The notes: generated by a model not told the origin, from the sequence alone. Positions 1 to 8,281 are shown, counted from the first letter of the stretch. The stretch is DNA of 64,000 bases from Micromonospora alfalfae (GCF_022230925.1 NZ_JAKKFH010000019.1:156943-220942); one strand, 5' to 3'. Numbers and translations are program-made.

Positions 1-120
1 TGCGCGCCGCCGACTCCCGCACCCTCCGAGTCGCGGCTCCCTGCCCGCGTACAGCATGGGTCTCGACCTTGGCGGAGATGCGGTAACAGCCCGAAACGAC
101 CAGATCAGGTGGCCGCGCGC
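1..120. other. Window edge, no gene seen
   Basis: These 120 bases lie downstream of the first TetR gene. I see no open frame with coding character and no clear hairpin. A neighbouring gene cut by the window edge cannot be excluded. Confidence 0.4.
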
Positions 121-702
121 TCAGCCCAGGGCTCGGCCGGACAGGGCTGCACGCAGCGCCGGCCCGAAGACCCGCCGGACGTCGACCGGTGAGAGCCCAC
201 CGATCGAACGGATCGGGTTCAGGTAGCGCGTGAAGATCAGCCCACCGAGCACGCCGACAGCGGCGGTGGCGCGTCGCGTGGCGTCGGGCCCGCCGAGAAA
301 TTCAGCGATGCGGAGGCGTAGCTCACCGTCCAGGTAGTCCCGCAGGGCGCGCATCGTGTCGTCATCCTGCACCGCCATCCGGCTCTGCACCGGCCCGGTG
401 GCGTCCCACAGGCCGGTGACGGAGTCGAGCAGGCGGTCGGCCAGCTGGTCCCGGTCGCCCCGCAGAGCCTGGTCGAGCGCGGTGGGATCGACGCACAGCA
501 GGTTCAGCGACTGACTGAAGAGGCCCTGCTTGGAGCCGAAGTGGTAACTGATCAACGCCGAGTCGACGCCAGCGGCGGCGGCGATGGCCCGAACCGTCGT
601 GCCCGGATAACCGTGCTTCAGGAACAGCTCGCGGGCGGCCTCGGCGATGCGGGCCTTGGTGTCGGGGTTGCCGCGGGGCCGACCCCGCGTTTTATTCAAC
701 AC
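121..702 (-). CDS. TetR/AcrR family transcriptional repressor
   Basis: A predicted DNA-binding repressor of 193 aa, the usual TetR length. The N-terminal HTH lies at about residues 15-60 and contains GYPGTTVRAIAAAAGVDSAL followed by ISYHFGSKQGLF. The rest is a helical ligand domain of the AcrR C-terminal kind. The frame is open further upstream to 801, but I chose the GTG at 702. The conserved basic arm (KTRGRPRGNPDTKARI) starts just after it, and a GGAGAG lies about 12 nt upstream. The start codon sits inside a perfect palindrome (692-712), so the gene probably represses itself and the divergent oxidoreductase gene beginning at 767. The ligand is unknown. Family assignment is secure; the exact start is moderately so. 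Confidence 0.88.
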   Translation of the reverse strand: MLNKTRGRPRGNPDTKARIAEAARELFLKHGYPGTTVRAIAAAAGVDSALISYHFGSKQGLFSQSLNLLCVDPTALDQALRGDRDQLADRLLDSVTGLWDATGPVQSRMAVQDDDTMRALRDYLDGELRLRIAEFLGGPDATRRATAAVGVLGGLIFTRYLNPIRSIGGLSPVDVRRVFGPALRAALSGRALG

Positions 703-712
703 GGTTGAATAA
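692..712. promoter_or_regulatory. Palindromic TetR operator between divergent genes
   Basis: The 9-bp arms TTATTCAAC (692-700) and GTTGAATAA (704-712) are perfect inverted repeats around a 3-bp spacer. The element overlaps the proposed GTG start of the TetR gene and lies 54 bp before the oxidoreductase start. Position, size and symmetry fit an autoregulatory TetR operator. Confidence 0.72.
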
Positions 713-766
713 TGCTCTCCCCCGCTGGCACGGTCAACGCCGTCAACCACAGCGAGGAGCGAACAC

Positions 767-1462
767 ATGCGCACTGTCGTCTTCGGCGCCAACGGCCCCA
801 CCGGCCGTCAGATCACCGGGCAGGCCCTGGCCGCCGGCCACGAGGTCGTCGCGGTCACCCGCCGCCCGCACGCCGTACAACCCCGCCCCGGCCTCACAGT
901 GGTCAGCGCGGACGTCGCGGACCCCGACGCCGTCGACCGGGCCGTGGCCGGCGGCGACGCCGTCCTGTCCAGCCTGGGCGTCCCCCTCACTCCGAGGCCG
1001 ATCACCGTCTACTCCCGGGGCAACGCGAACATCATGGCCGCCATGCACCGCCACGGGATCAAGCGCCTGATCACCGTCAGCTCCAGCGTGCTGGACCCCA
1101 CCTGGCGCCCGACCGGCGAGTTCTTCTTCAACAACGTGCTGGACCCGCTGTTCAACCGCAGGGCAGGCCGCACCGCGCACGAGGACATGCGGCGGATGGA
1201 GTCCCTCGTTCGTGACAGCGACCTGGACTGGACCATCACCCGGCCGTCCGGGTTGTTCGACCACCCGACCGTCACCCGCTACGAGGTGGCGCAGGACGTC
1301 GCGGACGGCCTGTTCACGGCGCGCGCGGACCTGGCGGCGAGCATGGTGGCGCAGCTGACCGATGACCGGTACGTCCGGCGGGCGATGGCGGTGATCACCA
1401 CCGAGGTGAGGCCGAGCATCGCCGGTCTGATCTGGCGCGAAGCCGTCATGAAGAAGAAGTGA
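767..1462 (+). CDS. NAD(P)-binding atypical SDR/NmrA-like protein
   Basis: A 231-aa Rossmann-fold protein. The N-terminal dinucleotide-binding glycine motif is VVFGANGPTGRQI at residues 4-16. A DADP segment after the second strand and the ITVSSSVLDPTW strand follow, as in NAD(P)H-binding (NmrA/SDR atypical) proteins. The classical YxxxK catalytic pair is not evident, so it may act as a reductase or a redox sensor. The ATG has a good GAGGAG site 7 nt upstream. The gene is divergent from a TetR repressor with a shared operator, so expression is probably induced by the TetR ligand. The substrate is unknown. A strong hairpin follows at 1481-1523. Confidence 0.85.
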   Translation: MRTVVFGANGPTGRQITGQALAAGHEVVAVTRRPHAVQPRPGLTVVSADVADPDAVDRAVAGGDAVLSSLGVPLTPRPITVYSRGNANIMAAMHRHGIKRLITVSSSVLDPTWRPTGEFFFNNVLDPLFNRRAGRTAHEDMRRMESLVRDSDLDWTITRPSGLFDHPTVTRYEVAQDVADGLFTARADLAASMVAQLTDDRYVRRAMAVITTEVRPSIAGLIWREAVMKKK

Positions 1463-1480
1463 CCCTCCCCGCCGGTGGGG

Positions 1481-1523
1481 ACGCGGTGGGAAGCGGCCCG
1501 CGCCGCGCCGCTTCCCACCGCGT
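1481..1523. terminator. 17-bp perfect hairpin between convergent genes
   Basis: Arms 1481-1497 and 1507-1523 are perfectly complementary, with a 9-nt loop. It lies between the end of the oxidoreductase gene (1462) and the end of the convergent GH2 gene (1528), so it can serve as a bidirectional terminator. No long T-run follows, as is common in high-GC actinobacteria. Confidence 0.75.
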
Positions 1524-1527
1524 ACCC

Positions 1528-4500
1528 CTAGGAGTTGTACGCCTGCGCGGTCACCGTGACCTGGCGGGCGAGGCCCGACCGGGCGGGCCAGGAGATCCGC
1601 ACCTCGCGGCTCTCCCCCGGCAGGAGCCAGAAGTAGTTGTCGTCGTAGCGGGCCGGCAGGACCCGCTCACCGCGCTGGTCGCGCACGGCGAGCCGTACCA
1701 GGGCGGCGACCGTACGACCCTGGTTACGGACCGTCGTGGTGACGGTGTTGCGTCCGTCCACGACGCGTACGGTGCTCGACGACGTCGACAGTCGGGTGCT
1801 CGGCACGTCGTTGAGCGCCCGCACCTGCTCGGCCTTGTCGTAGCGCCAGTAGGTGTTCTCCGCGAGCAGCCGGTCCCGGCCGTCCCGCAGCTCCAGTCGC
1901 ACCAGGTGCAGCCCACCACCGTCCGGAGCGGCGAGCGGGAAGACCGCCGTGGTGGCCGAGCGGGCCACGTCCACCCGCTGCCGCTGGGGCGAACCCAACG
2001 ACCTGCCGCTCAGGTCGTAGCGTCGGGCGCTCACCGTGACCCCGCTGAGCGGCGCGGCGGTGTGGTTGACCACCCGGACCTGCCAGGTGCCCGGGTCGGC
2101 CTGGACGTGCACCGGCTCGCACCCCTTGCGGGCGCCGTAGTAGGCGCCGTTCACGTCGAGGTCGTAGTCGTAGGTCTGCCAGACCGTGCTGTGCCACGCC
2201 GGGTGCGACATCCACAGCAGCAGACCGGTGGCGTCCTGCCACAGGTTGGCGTTCCACGCCTCGAACATCGCGCGGTGGCTCTCGTAGTTGACGAACTGCG
2301 CCCTTGTGGCGAACTCGTCGAGCGAGGCGGACTCACCGAGCCGCGCGTCGATCGCCGCCTGGTACGTGCCGACACGCTGGTTACCGATGGTCGACCAGTC
2401 GTGGTAGTTCCACACCTCACCGATCGGCCACTGCGGCGCGTCACCCACGAGGTTGCGCATGCTCTCGACCACCGACACCACAGGCATGCCGATCTCGGTG
2501 TGGAAACCGAACGCGCCAGTGTCGTAGGTGTTCCTGTTGTTGTACGTCGCCGGCTCCACCCAGTGGTACGGGCCGTGACCGCTGACGATGCCGCCGGCCG
2601 AGTTGGGAATGTAGAGGATTTCCGGGTGCTCGGTGGCCGCTGCCTGCTTGAGCCCGGCGTCCACGATCGGCGGCGGGTCACCCTCGTTCGCGCCACACCA
2701 CACCACGATGCTCGGGTGGTGGCGGAACCGCCGGATCGTGTCGGCGGCGATGTCGACGTAACCGGGCGGGTTGGGCAGGAACGCGCCCGCCTGCCAGAAG
2801 TCGTTCCACACCAGGATGCCCTGCTCGTCGCAGGCCTGGTACAGCTCCTCGCGGTTGCTGCTGCCGAGCCAGTTGCGGATCATCGTGAAGTTCATGTCGC
2901 GGTGCATCTCGACCGTGTCGGCCAGCCGGTCGGGCAGCACCCGACGCAGCAGCTCGTCCCAGCCCCAGTTGCCGCCCCGGGCGAACACCGGCACACCGTT
3001 CACGCTGATCTTGAGTTGGGTGACGGCGTTGCTGACCGACTTCACGTCGGTCCACCGCTGCCCGTCGGCCGAGACCTGGATGACGAAGTCGCGGGCGTAC
3101 GCCTGCTCCCAGACGATGCTGACCTGGTCGAAGCTGACCGGAGCGCCCAGGTCGACCTGGATCCACTGGTTGTCCTCGAACTTTGACGACCAGCGGGTGC
3201 GGGGGTTGCCGTCGACGGCCCGGTCCGGGCCGTTCGAGTCGCTGTCGGACGACGACGCGGTGGCGGTTGCGCCCAGGGCCAGGTCGACGTCCGGCTCGGC
3301 CTGCCGCTGCACGGAGAGCGCCCACATGGACACGCCCCACGAGGTCACCCGCGCGCCGGTCTGGATGCGCAGGTGCTGGGCGGTCTGGCTGGCGAACGTC
3401 TCGACCTGGGTGGCGCGGCTGCCCAGCGGGGTGTCGTTGCTGACCGACGTCACGTCGGTCCAGGCGTCCCCGTCGGCGGAGACCTGGACGCGATAGTCCA
3501 GCGCGTACGCCTGCTCCCACACGATGGTGACCCGGTCGAAGTCGACCGCCGCGCCGAGGTCGACCTGGATCCACTGGTTGTCCTCGGCCTGCGAGGCCCA
3601 GCGGGTCGTCGCGTCGCCGTCCACGGCCTTGCCGGGACCGTTGCCGTCGTTCTCCGAGGACGACGCGGTGGCGTCGCGGCGCAGGGCGAGATCCGGGCCG
3701 GCGCCGTCGGCCACCGACAGCGAGAACATCGAGATTCCCCAACCGGTGGCACGCTGGCCGGCCTGGATGCGCACGTGCTGGGCGTGCTGCCGGTCGAACG
3801 TGACCGTCTGGGTCGCCGCGCCGTCGACGAACTCCAGCGCGGGCTTTCCGGGCGGCGAGATGACGATCGGCTGGTGCCAGTCGTAGGCGAACTCGCGGAC
3901 ACCGAAGCGGAGCGCACGTCGGTCGCTCACCGAGCGCTTCACGGTGGCGGTGAGCGTGAGGTCGTACAGGTGGGGGTCGCCGTAGCCGTTGGGCCACCAG
4001 AGCCGGGGGTTGCGCAGCCGCAGCGCGCGGAAGCGCTCCGGTGTGAAGGTGACTGTGGTGCTCCCGCCGGCGGGGACCGTCACTGTGGACTCGACGCGTA
4101 CCTTGTCGAACTCCGCGCGGACGGTGACAGTGGTGGCGCTGGCCGCCGCGTTGCGGACCGGCACCCGGATGGTGACCTCGGCGGTGTCGGTGCCGGGCAG
4201 GTCGGGCAGCGTGGTCTGCACGTGCGGGTCGCCGATGACCACGGCGCCGGTGCTGCGCAGGCGGACGTGGTCCCAGAGGCCGGTGACCCGGTCGCGGACG
4301 GCCGGCATCCAGTCCCACCCGGACACCGCCAGGTAGGTCGGCGCGTCAAGGTAGTGGTGGGCCGACTGGAGGAAGGTACGACCGTCGGGGCCCTTGTCGC
4401 CGGGGGTGCCCGGGTGGGGCATCGGGGTGACCCGGACGGCGAGGACATGCTCGCCGCGGTGACCGGCCAACGCGTCGGTGATGTCGAAGGCAGCCCGCGC

Positions 4501-5556
4501 GAACGGGTGCTTGACGCTGCCTACCTGCACGCCGTTGACCCAGGCGGTCGCCTCGTGGTTGATCCCGTCGAACTCCAGCCAGATCCGTCGGCCGGCCGAG
4601 GTGTCCAGGTCGCGCGGCAGTCGCAGCGCGCGCCGGTACCACCAGGTGTGCCGGGACAGCGCCTCCGGGATGCGCATGTTGTTGAAGCCGGCCACCGGGT
4701 CGGGCAGGTGGCCCTGCTCGACCAGGGTGCCCAGCACGGTGCCGGGCACCGTCGCCGGCAGCCAGGACCGGACGTCGACGCCGGCGCGGGAGAGCTCGGC
4801 GCCGTCGGCGGTGCCGGCGAAGTCGTCCATCGTCAACGACCAGCCCGACTCCAGCGGCACAGTGCCGTCGGCGGCGACCCTCAACTCGGGGGCCGGGCCG
4901 GTGTTGCCACCCTCCCAACTGGTCCAGCCCTCGGCCTTCGGCCGGCCCGCCAGGGGTACGCCGTAGACCTGGAAGCCGTTGAGGCCCACCGGGTTGCTGT
5001 TCGAGCGCTTCGTGACGGTCATCCGGATCCACCGGGCGGTGACCGGCTCGGGAAGCTTGATGGTCTGCGTGCCGCCCTGGCCCTCGCTGGTCTCGTACAC
5101 CGACCGCCAGGCACTGCCGTCGGTGGAGACCTCGATCCGGTACGCCGTGGCGGCGCTGGAGAGGATCTCGTCACCGTCGGTGTCGGTGTAGTTGCCGTCG
5201 AACGGCCCGTCGGTGAGGGTGGCCTCGAAGACCAGGGAGACGGCCTCGATCCGGCACAGCGCCTGGAGGTCCACCGAAATCCACTGTGGATCGCCGTTGG
5301 CGGCGCGCCATCCACTCCCCCGGACGCCCACCTGCGGCAGGCCGTCCACGGCGAAGGTGGCCGGCGTCGGCGCGTAGTCGGTCGAGGAGACCGTCACCGG
5401 GCGGTACCGGGCAAGGTCGGTGGGGGTGGCGGTCGGCGCCGGCACGGCGGCGGACGCGAGGGCGTCCGGGAGGGCAGCGGTCACCCCGACCGACGCCAGC
5501 AGCGTCGCGCCGGCGGAGAGGAAGGTACGCCGTGAGATCGGCGATGGCTCGGACAT
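1528..5556 (-). CDS. Exported GH2-type glycosidase with three discoidin-like modules
   Basis: A 1342-aa enzyme with a TAT signal (SRRTFLSAG, then a hydrophobic stretch to about residue 38). Order: F5/8-type C module (about 45-200), GH2 sugar-binding jelly roll (235-435), Ig-like domain (435-560), two tandem discoidin-like modules (about 580-845), TIM barrel (845-1135), C-terminal Ig-like domains. The barrel has IVVWCGANEGDPPP with the expected acid/base Glu at about 958; TEIGMP offers a nucleophile candidate at about 1021. The CGANE type resembles mannosidase/exo-glucosaminidase-like GH2 enzymes, so the substrate is uncertain. I chose the ATG at 5556 because GGAGG lies 4 nt before it; the ATG at 5571 has no such site. 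Two LacI-type operators lie just upstream. The modules splitting the GH2 core are unusual. Confidence 0.88.
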   Translation of the reverse strand: MSEPSPISRRTFLSAGATLLASVGVTAALPDALASAAVPAPTATPTDLARYRPVTVSSTDYAPTPATFAVDGLPQVGVRGSGWRAANGDPQWISVDLQALCRIEAVSLVFEATLTDGPFDGNYTDTDGDEILSSAATAYRIEVSTDGSAWRSVYETSEGQGGTQTIKLPEPVTARWIRMTVTKRSNSNPVGLNGFQVYGVPLAGRPKAEGWTSWEGGNTGPAPELRVAADGTVPLESGWSLTMDDFAGTADGAELSRAGVDVRSWLPATVPGTVLGTLVEQGHLPDPVAGFNNMRIPEALSRHTWWYRRALRLPRDLDTSAGRRIWLEFDGINHEATAWVNGVQVGSVKHPFARAAFDITDALAGHRGEHVLAVRVTPMPHPGTPGDKGPDGRTFLQSAHHYLDAPTYLAVSGWDWMPAVRDRVTGLWDHVRLRSTGAVVIGDPHVQTTLPDLPGTDTAEVTIRVPVRNAAASATTVTVRAEFDKVRVESTVTVPAGGSTTVTFTPERFRALRLRNPRLWWPNGYGDPHLYDLTLTATVKRSVSDRRALRFGVREFAYDWHQPIVISPPGKPALEFVDGAATQTVTFDRQHAQHVRIQAGQRATGWGISMFSLSVADGAGPDLALRRDATASSSENDGNGPGKAVDGDATTRWASQAEDNQWIQVDLGAAVDFDRVTIVWEQAYALDYRVQVSADGDAWTDVTSVSNDTPLGSRATQVETFASQTAQHLRIQTGARVTSWGVSMWALSVQRQAEPDVDLALGATATASSSDSDSNGPDRAVDGNPRTRWSSKFEDNQWIQVDLGAPVSFDQVSIVWEQAYARDFVIQVSADGQRWTDVKSVSNAVTQLKISVNGVPVFARGGNWGWDELLRRVLPDRLADTVEMHRDMNFTMIRNWLGSSNREELYQACDEQGILVWNDFWQAGAFLPNPPGYVDIAADTIRRFRHHPSIVVWCGANEGDPPPIVDAGLKQAAATEHPEILYIPNSAGGIVSGHGPYHWVEPATYNNRNTYDTGAFGFHTEIGMPVVSVVESMRNLVGDAPQWPIGEVWNYHDWSTIGNQRVGTYQAAIDARLGESASLDEFATRAQFVNYESHRAMFEAWNANLWQDATGLLLWMSHPAWHSTVWQTYDYDLDVNGAYYGARKGCEPVHVQADPGTWQVRVVNHTAAPLSGVTVSARRYDLSGRSLGSPQRQRVDVARSATTAVFPLAAPDGGGLHLVRLELRDGRDRLLAENTYWRYDKAEQVRALNDVPSTRLSTSSSTVRVVDGRNTVTTTVRNQGRTVAALVRLAVRDQRGERVLPARYDDNYFWLLPGESREVRISWPARSGLARQVTVTAQAYNS

Positions 5557-5570
5557 CTTGCCTCCAGACA

Positions 5571-5613
5571 TGACAACGTTGTCAGATGGCGGGGGTCTGT
5601 GACAACGTTGTCA
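5571..5613. promoter_or_regulatory. Twin LacI-type operators upstream of the GH2 gene
   Basis: The perfect palindrome TGACAACGTTGTCA occurs at 5571-5584 and again at 5600-5613. It is part of a 19-bp direct repeat with a 29-bp period. CG-centred palindromes of this type are typical sites of LacI-family sugar repressors. No LacI gene is in the window, so the repressor must be encoded elsewhere. A TTGACT (5638-5643, minus strand) could be the -35 box, but its -10 is weak. Confidence 0.78.
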
Positions 5614-5717
5614 GATGGTGGCCCGATGTTTCCCGAGAGTCAAGGTCCCGAGTCCATCGTGATTCCCCGAACACGTTCCGCGACTGTTCCACTTCGGACA
5701 TCGACGCGCGGGGTTCG

Positions 5718-6284
5718 TCACTCCGGCTGCGTACTCAGCCCGTCCAGGGCGACAGTGAGCACGTGATCGCGCTGGTCGGCGCGGGGAAAGTGCCCGGAGG
5801 CGATGGCGCTGGCCAGGCGCATGACGTCGTCGATCGTCACGTCGGCGCGCACCTCGCCAGCCCGCTGGGCCCGATCCAGCAGCGGCCCACCGGCGGCGTA
5901 GAGCGCCCGCCGACACTCCAGGTAGGCGGTGGACTCCCGGTTCAGGCCGGCGGCCAGGGGTTGTTTCGCCCCGATGTACTGCACGAAGCGCCGCAGCCAC
6001 GCGTACAGGCCGTCGCGGGGAGCGAGCCCCTCGGCCTCCCCGGCCGTCGCGCACACCGCCTCGACCTCGGTGACGTAGACGTTCTCGATCAGCACCTCCC
6101 GGGTCGGGAAGTTGCGGTAGAGCGTCGCGATGCCCACTCCGGCCCGGCGGGCGATCTCCTCCAGCGGAGCCTGCGCGCCCTGCTCGGCGAAGGCGACCCG
6201 GGCAGCCTCCAGGATCGCGTCGTAGTTGCGGGCGGCGTCGGCCCGGTGCGGGCGGGCCACGCGCAGGTGGGTGAGGGCCGTCAC
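5718..6284 (-). CDS. TetR/AcrR family regulator of the divergent exporter
   Basis: A 188-aa TetR-type repressor. The HTH lies at about residues 20-60 (LEEIARRAGVGIATLYRNFP, a classic TetR recognition region). The C-terminal ligand domain resembles those of regulators next to MFS exporters. An in-frame GTG also exists at 6329, but it lies inside the palindrome. The GTG at 6284 follows a GGGAG at a plausible distance and precedes the conserved domain, so I prefer it. It is divergent from the MFS gene at 6398, with an operator between them. Its ligand is probably a substrate of that pump. Confidence 0.87.
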   Translation of the reverse strand: MTALTHLRVARPHRADAARNYDAILEAARVAFAEQGAQAPLEEIARRAGVGIATLYRNFPTREVLIENVYVTEVEAVCATAGEAEGLAPRDGLYAWLRRFVQYIGAKQPLAAGLNRESTAYLECRRALYAAGGPLLDRAQRAGEVRADVTIDDVMRLASAIASGHFPRADQRDHVLTVALDGLSTQPE

Positions 6285-6321
6285 GATGCCGATGTCTCCC
6301 AGCGCTAGCAACCGGAGGGCG

Positions 6322-6341
6322 ACTATCACTAGAGTGATAGT
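6322..6341. promoter_or_regulatory. tetO-like operator
   Basis: The arms ACTATCACT (6322-6330) and AGTGATAGT (6333-6341) form a perfect 9+2+9 palindrome in the TetR/MFS intergenic region. The TATCACT core resembles classical tetO half-sites. Confidence 0.78.
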
Positions 6342-6397
6342 GCGCCTCCACTTATTCGGAGGTCTCCTATCAGTCTAGCCCCGAAAGAAGGCGGACC

Positions 6398-7798
6398 ATG
6401 TCCCCGACTCCCGCTTCCCGACGCGGGATCGCCCTGGCGCTCATCCTCGGCTCGCAGCTGATGATGACGCTGGACACCTCGATCATCACGACCGCGTTGC
6501 CGCACGTGCAGCGGCAGTTCGGCTTCTCCCAGTCCGGGCTCTCCTGGGTGCAGAACGCCTACGTTCTGGCGTTCGGCGGCCTGCTCCTGCTCGGCGCCCG
6601 AGCCGGTGACCTGCTCGGCCGCCGCCGCGTCTTCCTCGCCGGGATCACAGTGTTCACCGCGGCGTCCCTCGCCGCCGGCCTCGCCCAGAGCGGCAGCTGG
6701 CTGATCACCGCCCGCGTCGTGCAGGGTCTCGCCGCCGCGCTCGCGGTGCCCTCCACGCTCGCGCTGCTGGTCGCCGACCACCCCCAACCAGGGGCCCGAG
6801 CCAAAGTGATCGCCCTCTACAGCGCGGTCATCGGCGCCGGCGGCAGCGTCGGCATCGTCATCGGCGGCGTCTTCACCGACCTGCTCTCCTGGCGCTGGGG
6901 AATGCTCGTCAACGTTCCGATCGGCATCGCCATCGCGCTGCTCGCCCCACGGTTCCTGGTCGAGACCGAACGCCGCGCCGGCACGTTCGACCTCGGCGGG
7001 GCGCTGACCTCCACCGGCGGCATGACCGCCCTGGTGTACGGCTTCATCCAGGCCGCCGCGACCGGTTGGAGCGCACCGGGCACCGTTGTCCCGTTGGGCC
7101 TCGGCGTCATCCTCCTGAGCGCCTTCGCGCTGATCGAACACCGGGCACCGCAGCCGATCACCCCACTGCGACTCTTCCGCAGCCTGGAGCGCTCCGGAGC
7201 GTACGCCGGGCGGATCCTCATCGTCGGCGCGACCTTCTCCACCTTCTACTTCCTCAGCCAGTACCTCCAGGAGGTCCTGCACCTCAGCGCCCTCCAGACC
7301 GGCTTCGCGTACGTGCCCATCACCGGCATGTTCTTCGCCATGGTGTACGCCATCCGGCCCCTGCAGAACCGGCTCGGCCGGCCTGTCCTGCTGGTGGCGT
7401 CCCTCGTCGTCGCGCTGGTCGGCATGGCGTGGCTGTCGCGGATCTCGACCGGCTCCAGCTACTTCCCGGACGTGCTGCTGCCCCTGCTGGTGATCGGAAT
7501 CGGCCAGGGCATCGCCATCATCCTGATGACCCAGGGCGGCGTCGCCGGAGTCGAACCGCAGGACGCCGGTGCCGCGTCCGGCCTCGTCAACGTCGCCCAC
7601 CAACTCGGTGGCTCACTCGGCATCGCGATCCTCACCATCGCGTACACCCGTGCCAGCTCCGCCACCGACCCGACGGCGGGCTTCCACGCGGCCTTCACCG
7701 GCGCGGACGTCTTCTTCCTGATCGCCCTGGCCCTCGCGATCGTCGTGGCCGTCGCGGGCCGCCGCGCCCACCGGCTGGCCGCCCTCCCGGTCACCTGA
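6398..7798 (+). CDS. MFS multidrug exporter, DHA2 (14-TM) family
   Basis: A 466-aa inner-membrane drug:H+ antiporter of the EmrB/QacA type. The start region LGSQLMMTLDTSIITTALPH is the DHA2 TM1 signature (motif D1). GARAGDLLGRRRVF in the TM2-TM3 loop is motif A. WRWGMLVNVPIGIAIAL is motif C-like. About 14 hydrophobic segments can be counted, and the length is usual. It is divergently paired with a TetR regulator through a tetO-like operator, implying substrate-induced efflux. The substrate is unknown. Confidence 0.93.
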   Translation: MSPTPASRRGIALALILGSQLMMTLDTSIITTALPHVQRQFGFSQSGLSWVQNAYVLAFGGLLLLGARAGDLLGRRRVFLAGITVFTAASLAAGLAQSGSWLITARVVQGLAAALAVPSTLALLVADHPQPGARAKVIALYSAVIGAGGSVGIVIGGVFTDLLSWRWGMLVNVPIGIAIALLAPRFLVETERRAGTFDLGGALTSTGGMTALVYGFIQAAATGWSAPGTVVPLGLGVILLSAFALIEHRAPQPITPLRLFRSLERSGAYAGRILIVGATFSTFYFLSQYLQEVLHLSALQTGFAYVPITGMFFAMVYAIRPLQNRLGRPVLLVASLVVALVGMAWLSRISTGSSYFPDVLLPLLVIGIGQGIAIILMTQGGVAGVEPQDAGAASGLVNVAHQLGGSLGIAILTIAYTRASSATDPTAGFHAAFTGADVFFLIALALAIVVAVAGRRAHRLAALPVT

Positions 7799-7880
7799 CC
7801 GCCCGCGGCGCCTGGGCCGCGAGGGCTGCGGCGGGGCTGCCGGGACCCTGGCTGCCGGGCCCCGGCTTGCACGGCCCTGG

Positions 7881-7986
7881 GCTCTGGGGCTGGGCTCTGG
7901 GGCTGAGCTCTGGGGCTGAGCTCTGGGGCTGAGCTCTGGGGCTGAGCTCTGGGGCTGGGCTGTGGGGGCTGGGCTGTGAGGGCTGG
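7881..7986. repeat. 13-bp tandem repeat, about eight copies
   Basis: The unit GCTCTGGGGCTGA (last base A or G) occurs six times head to tail from 7881 to 7958. Two 14-bp variants follow (GCTGTGGGGGCTGG and GCTGTGAGGGCTGG). There is no spacer sequence, so this is a minisatellite and not CRISPR. Confidence 0.9.
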
Positions 7987-8000
7987 GCTGTGGCGCGCTG

Positions 8001-8123
8001 CCTTTGGAGCTGATGCCGTAAACGAATCAGACCGAATGCCTGCCGCTTCCGCCTCCCGGCTGCAAACCCGCAGTCGGCAGCACCGCCCCGTCGGTGATGT
8101 CGCAAACGATTCAGCTCCAAAGG
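8001..8123. repeat. Inverted repeat flanking a duplicated 20-mer
   Basis: The 13-bp CCTTTGGAGCTGA (8001-8013) has its perfect inverse at 8111-8123. Overlapping these arms, the 20-mer TGATGYCGYAAACGAWTCAG occurs twice in direct orientation (8011-8030 and 8095-8114, three differences). The unit is itself partly palindromic. It may be a small non-coding repeat element. Confidence 0.75.
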
Positions 8124-8257
8124 AGCCGACCAACACCTCCGCACCCCGCGACGCCGCGGCGGATCGGAGGTCACGGCGGCGGACCCCGTTGATCCAGCGA
8201 CGGCGCCGCGACCGCCGGCGGGTGAGCGAGGCGTCCACCCGTACCCGCGGTCGTGGC

Positions 8258-8275
8258 GGCACCGACCGCGGTGCC
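8258..8275 (-). terminator. Short hairpin after the antiporter gene
   Basis: A 7-bp perfect stem (8258-8264 with 8269-8275) and a 4-nt loop lie just downstream of the NhaA-DsbA stop codon at 8282. Position suggests a terminator; no T-run is visible. Confidence 0.4.
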
Positions 8276-8281
8276 CGTCGG

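Larger units (their letters stand above)
7799..8281. other. Repeat-rich intergenic region
   Basis: This 483-bp gap lies between the exporter and the convergent antiporter gene. It holds no convincing gene. It contains a 13-bp tandem repeat (7881-7986), a repeat pair in inverted flanks (8001-8123) and a small hairpin (8258-8275) just after the antiporter stop. Confidence 0.7.

Noticed and set aside
1459..3186. A 575-codon plus-strand open frame opposite the GH2 gene
   Set aside because: It is antisense to a fully convincing glycosidase and reads as Val/Arg/Gly-rich low-complexity protein, the usual shadow of high-GC coding DNA.
3373..5535. A 720-codon plus-strand open frame opposite the GH2 gene
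   Set aside because: Same shadow effect; no domain, no ribosome site, and the minus strand encodes recognisable domains along the whole length.
7881..7986. CRISPR array
   Set aside because: The 13-bp units are directly adjacent without unique spacers, and no cas gene is present.
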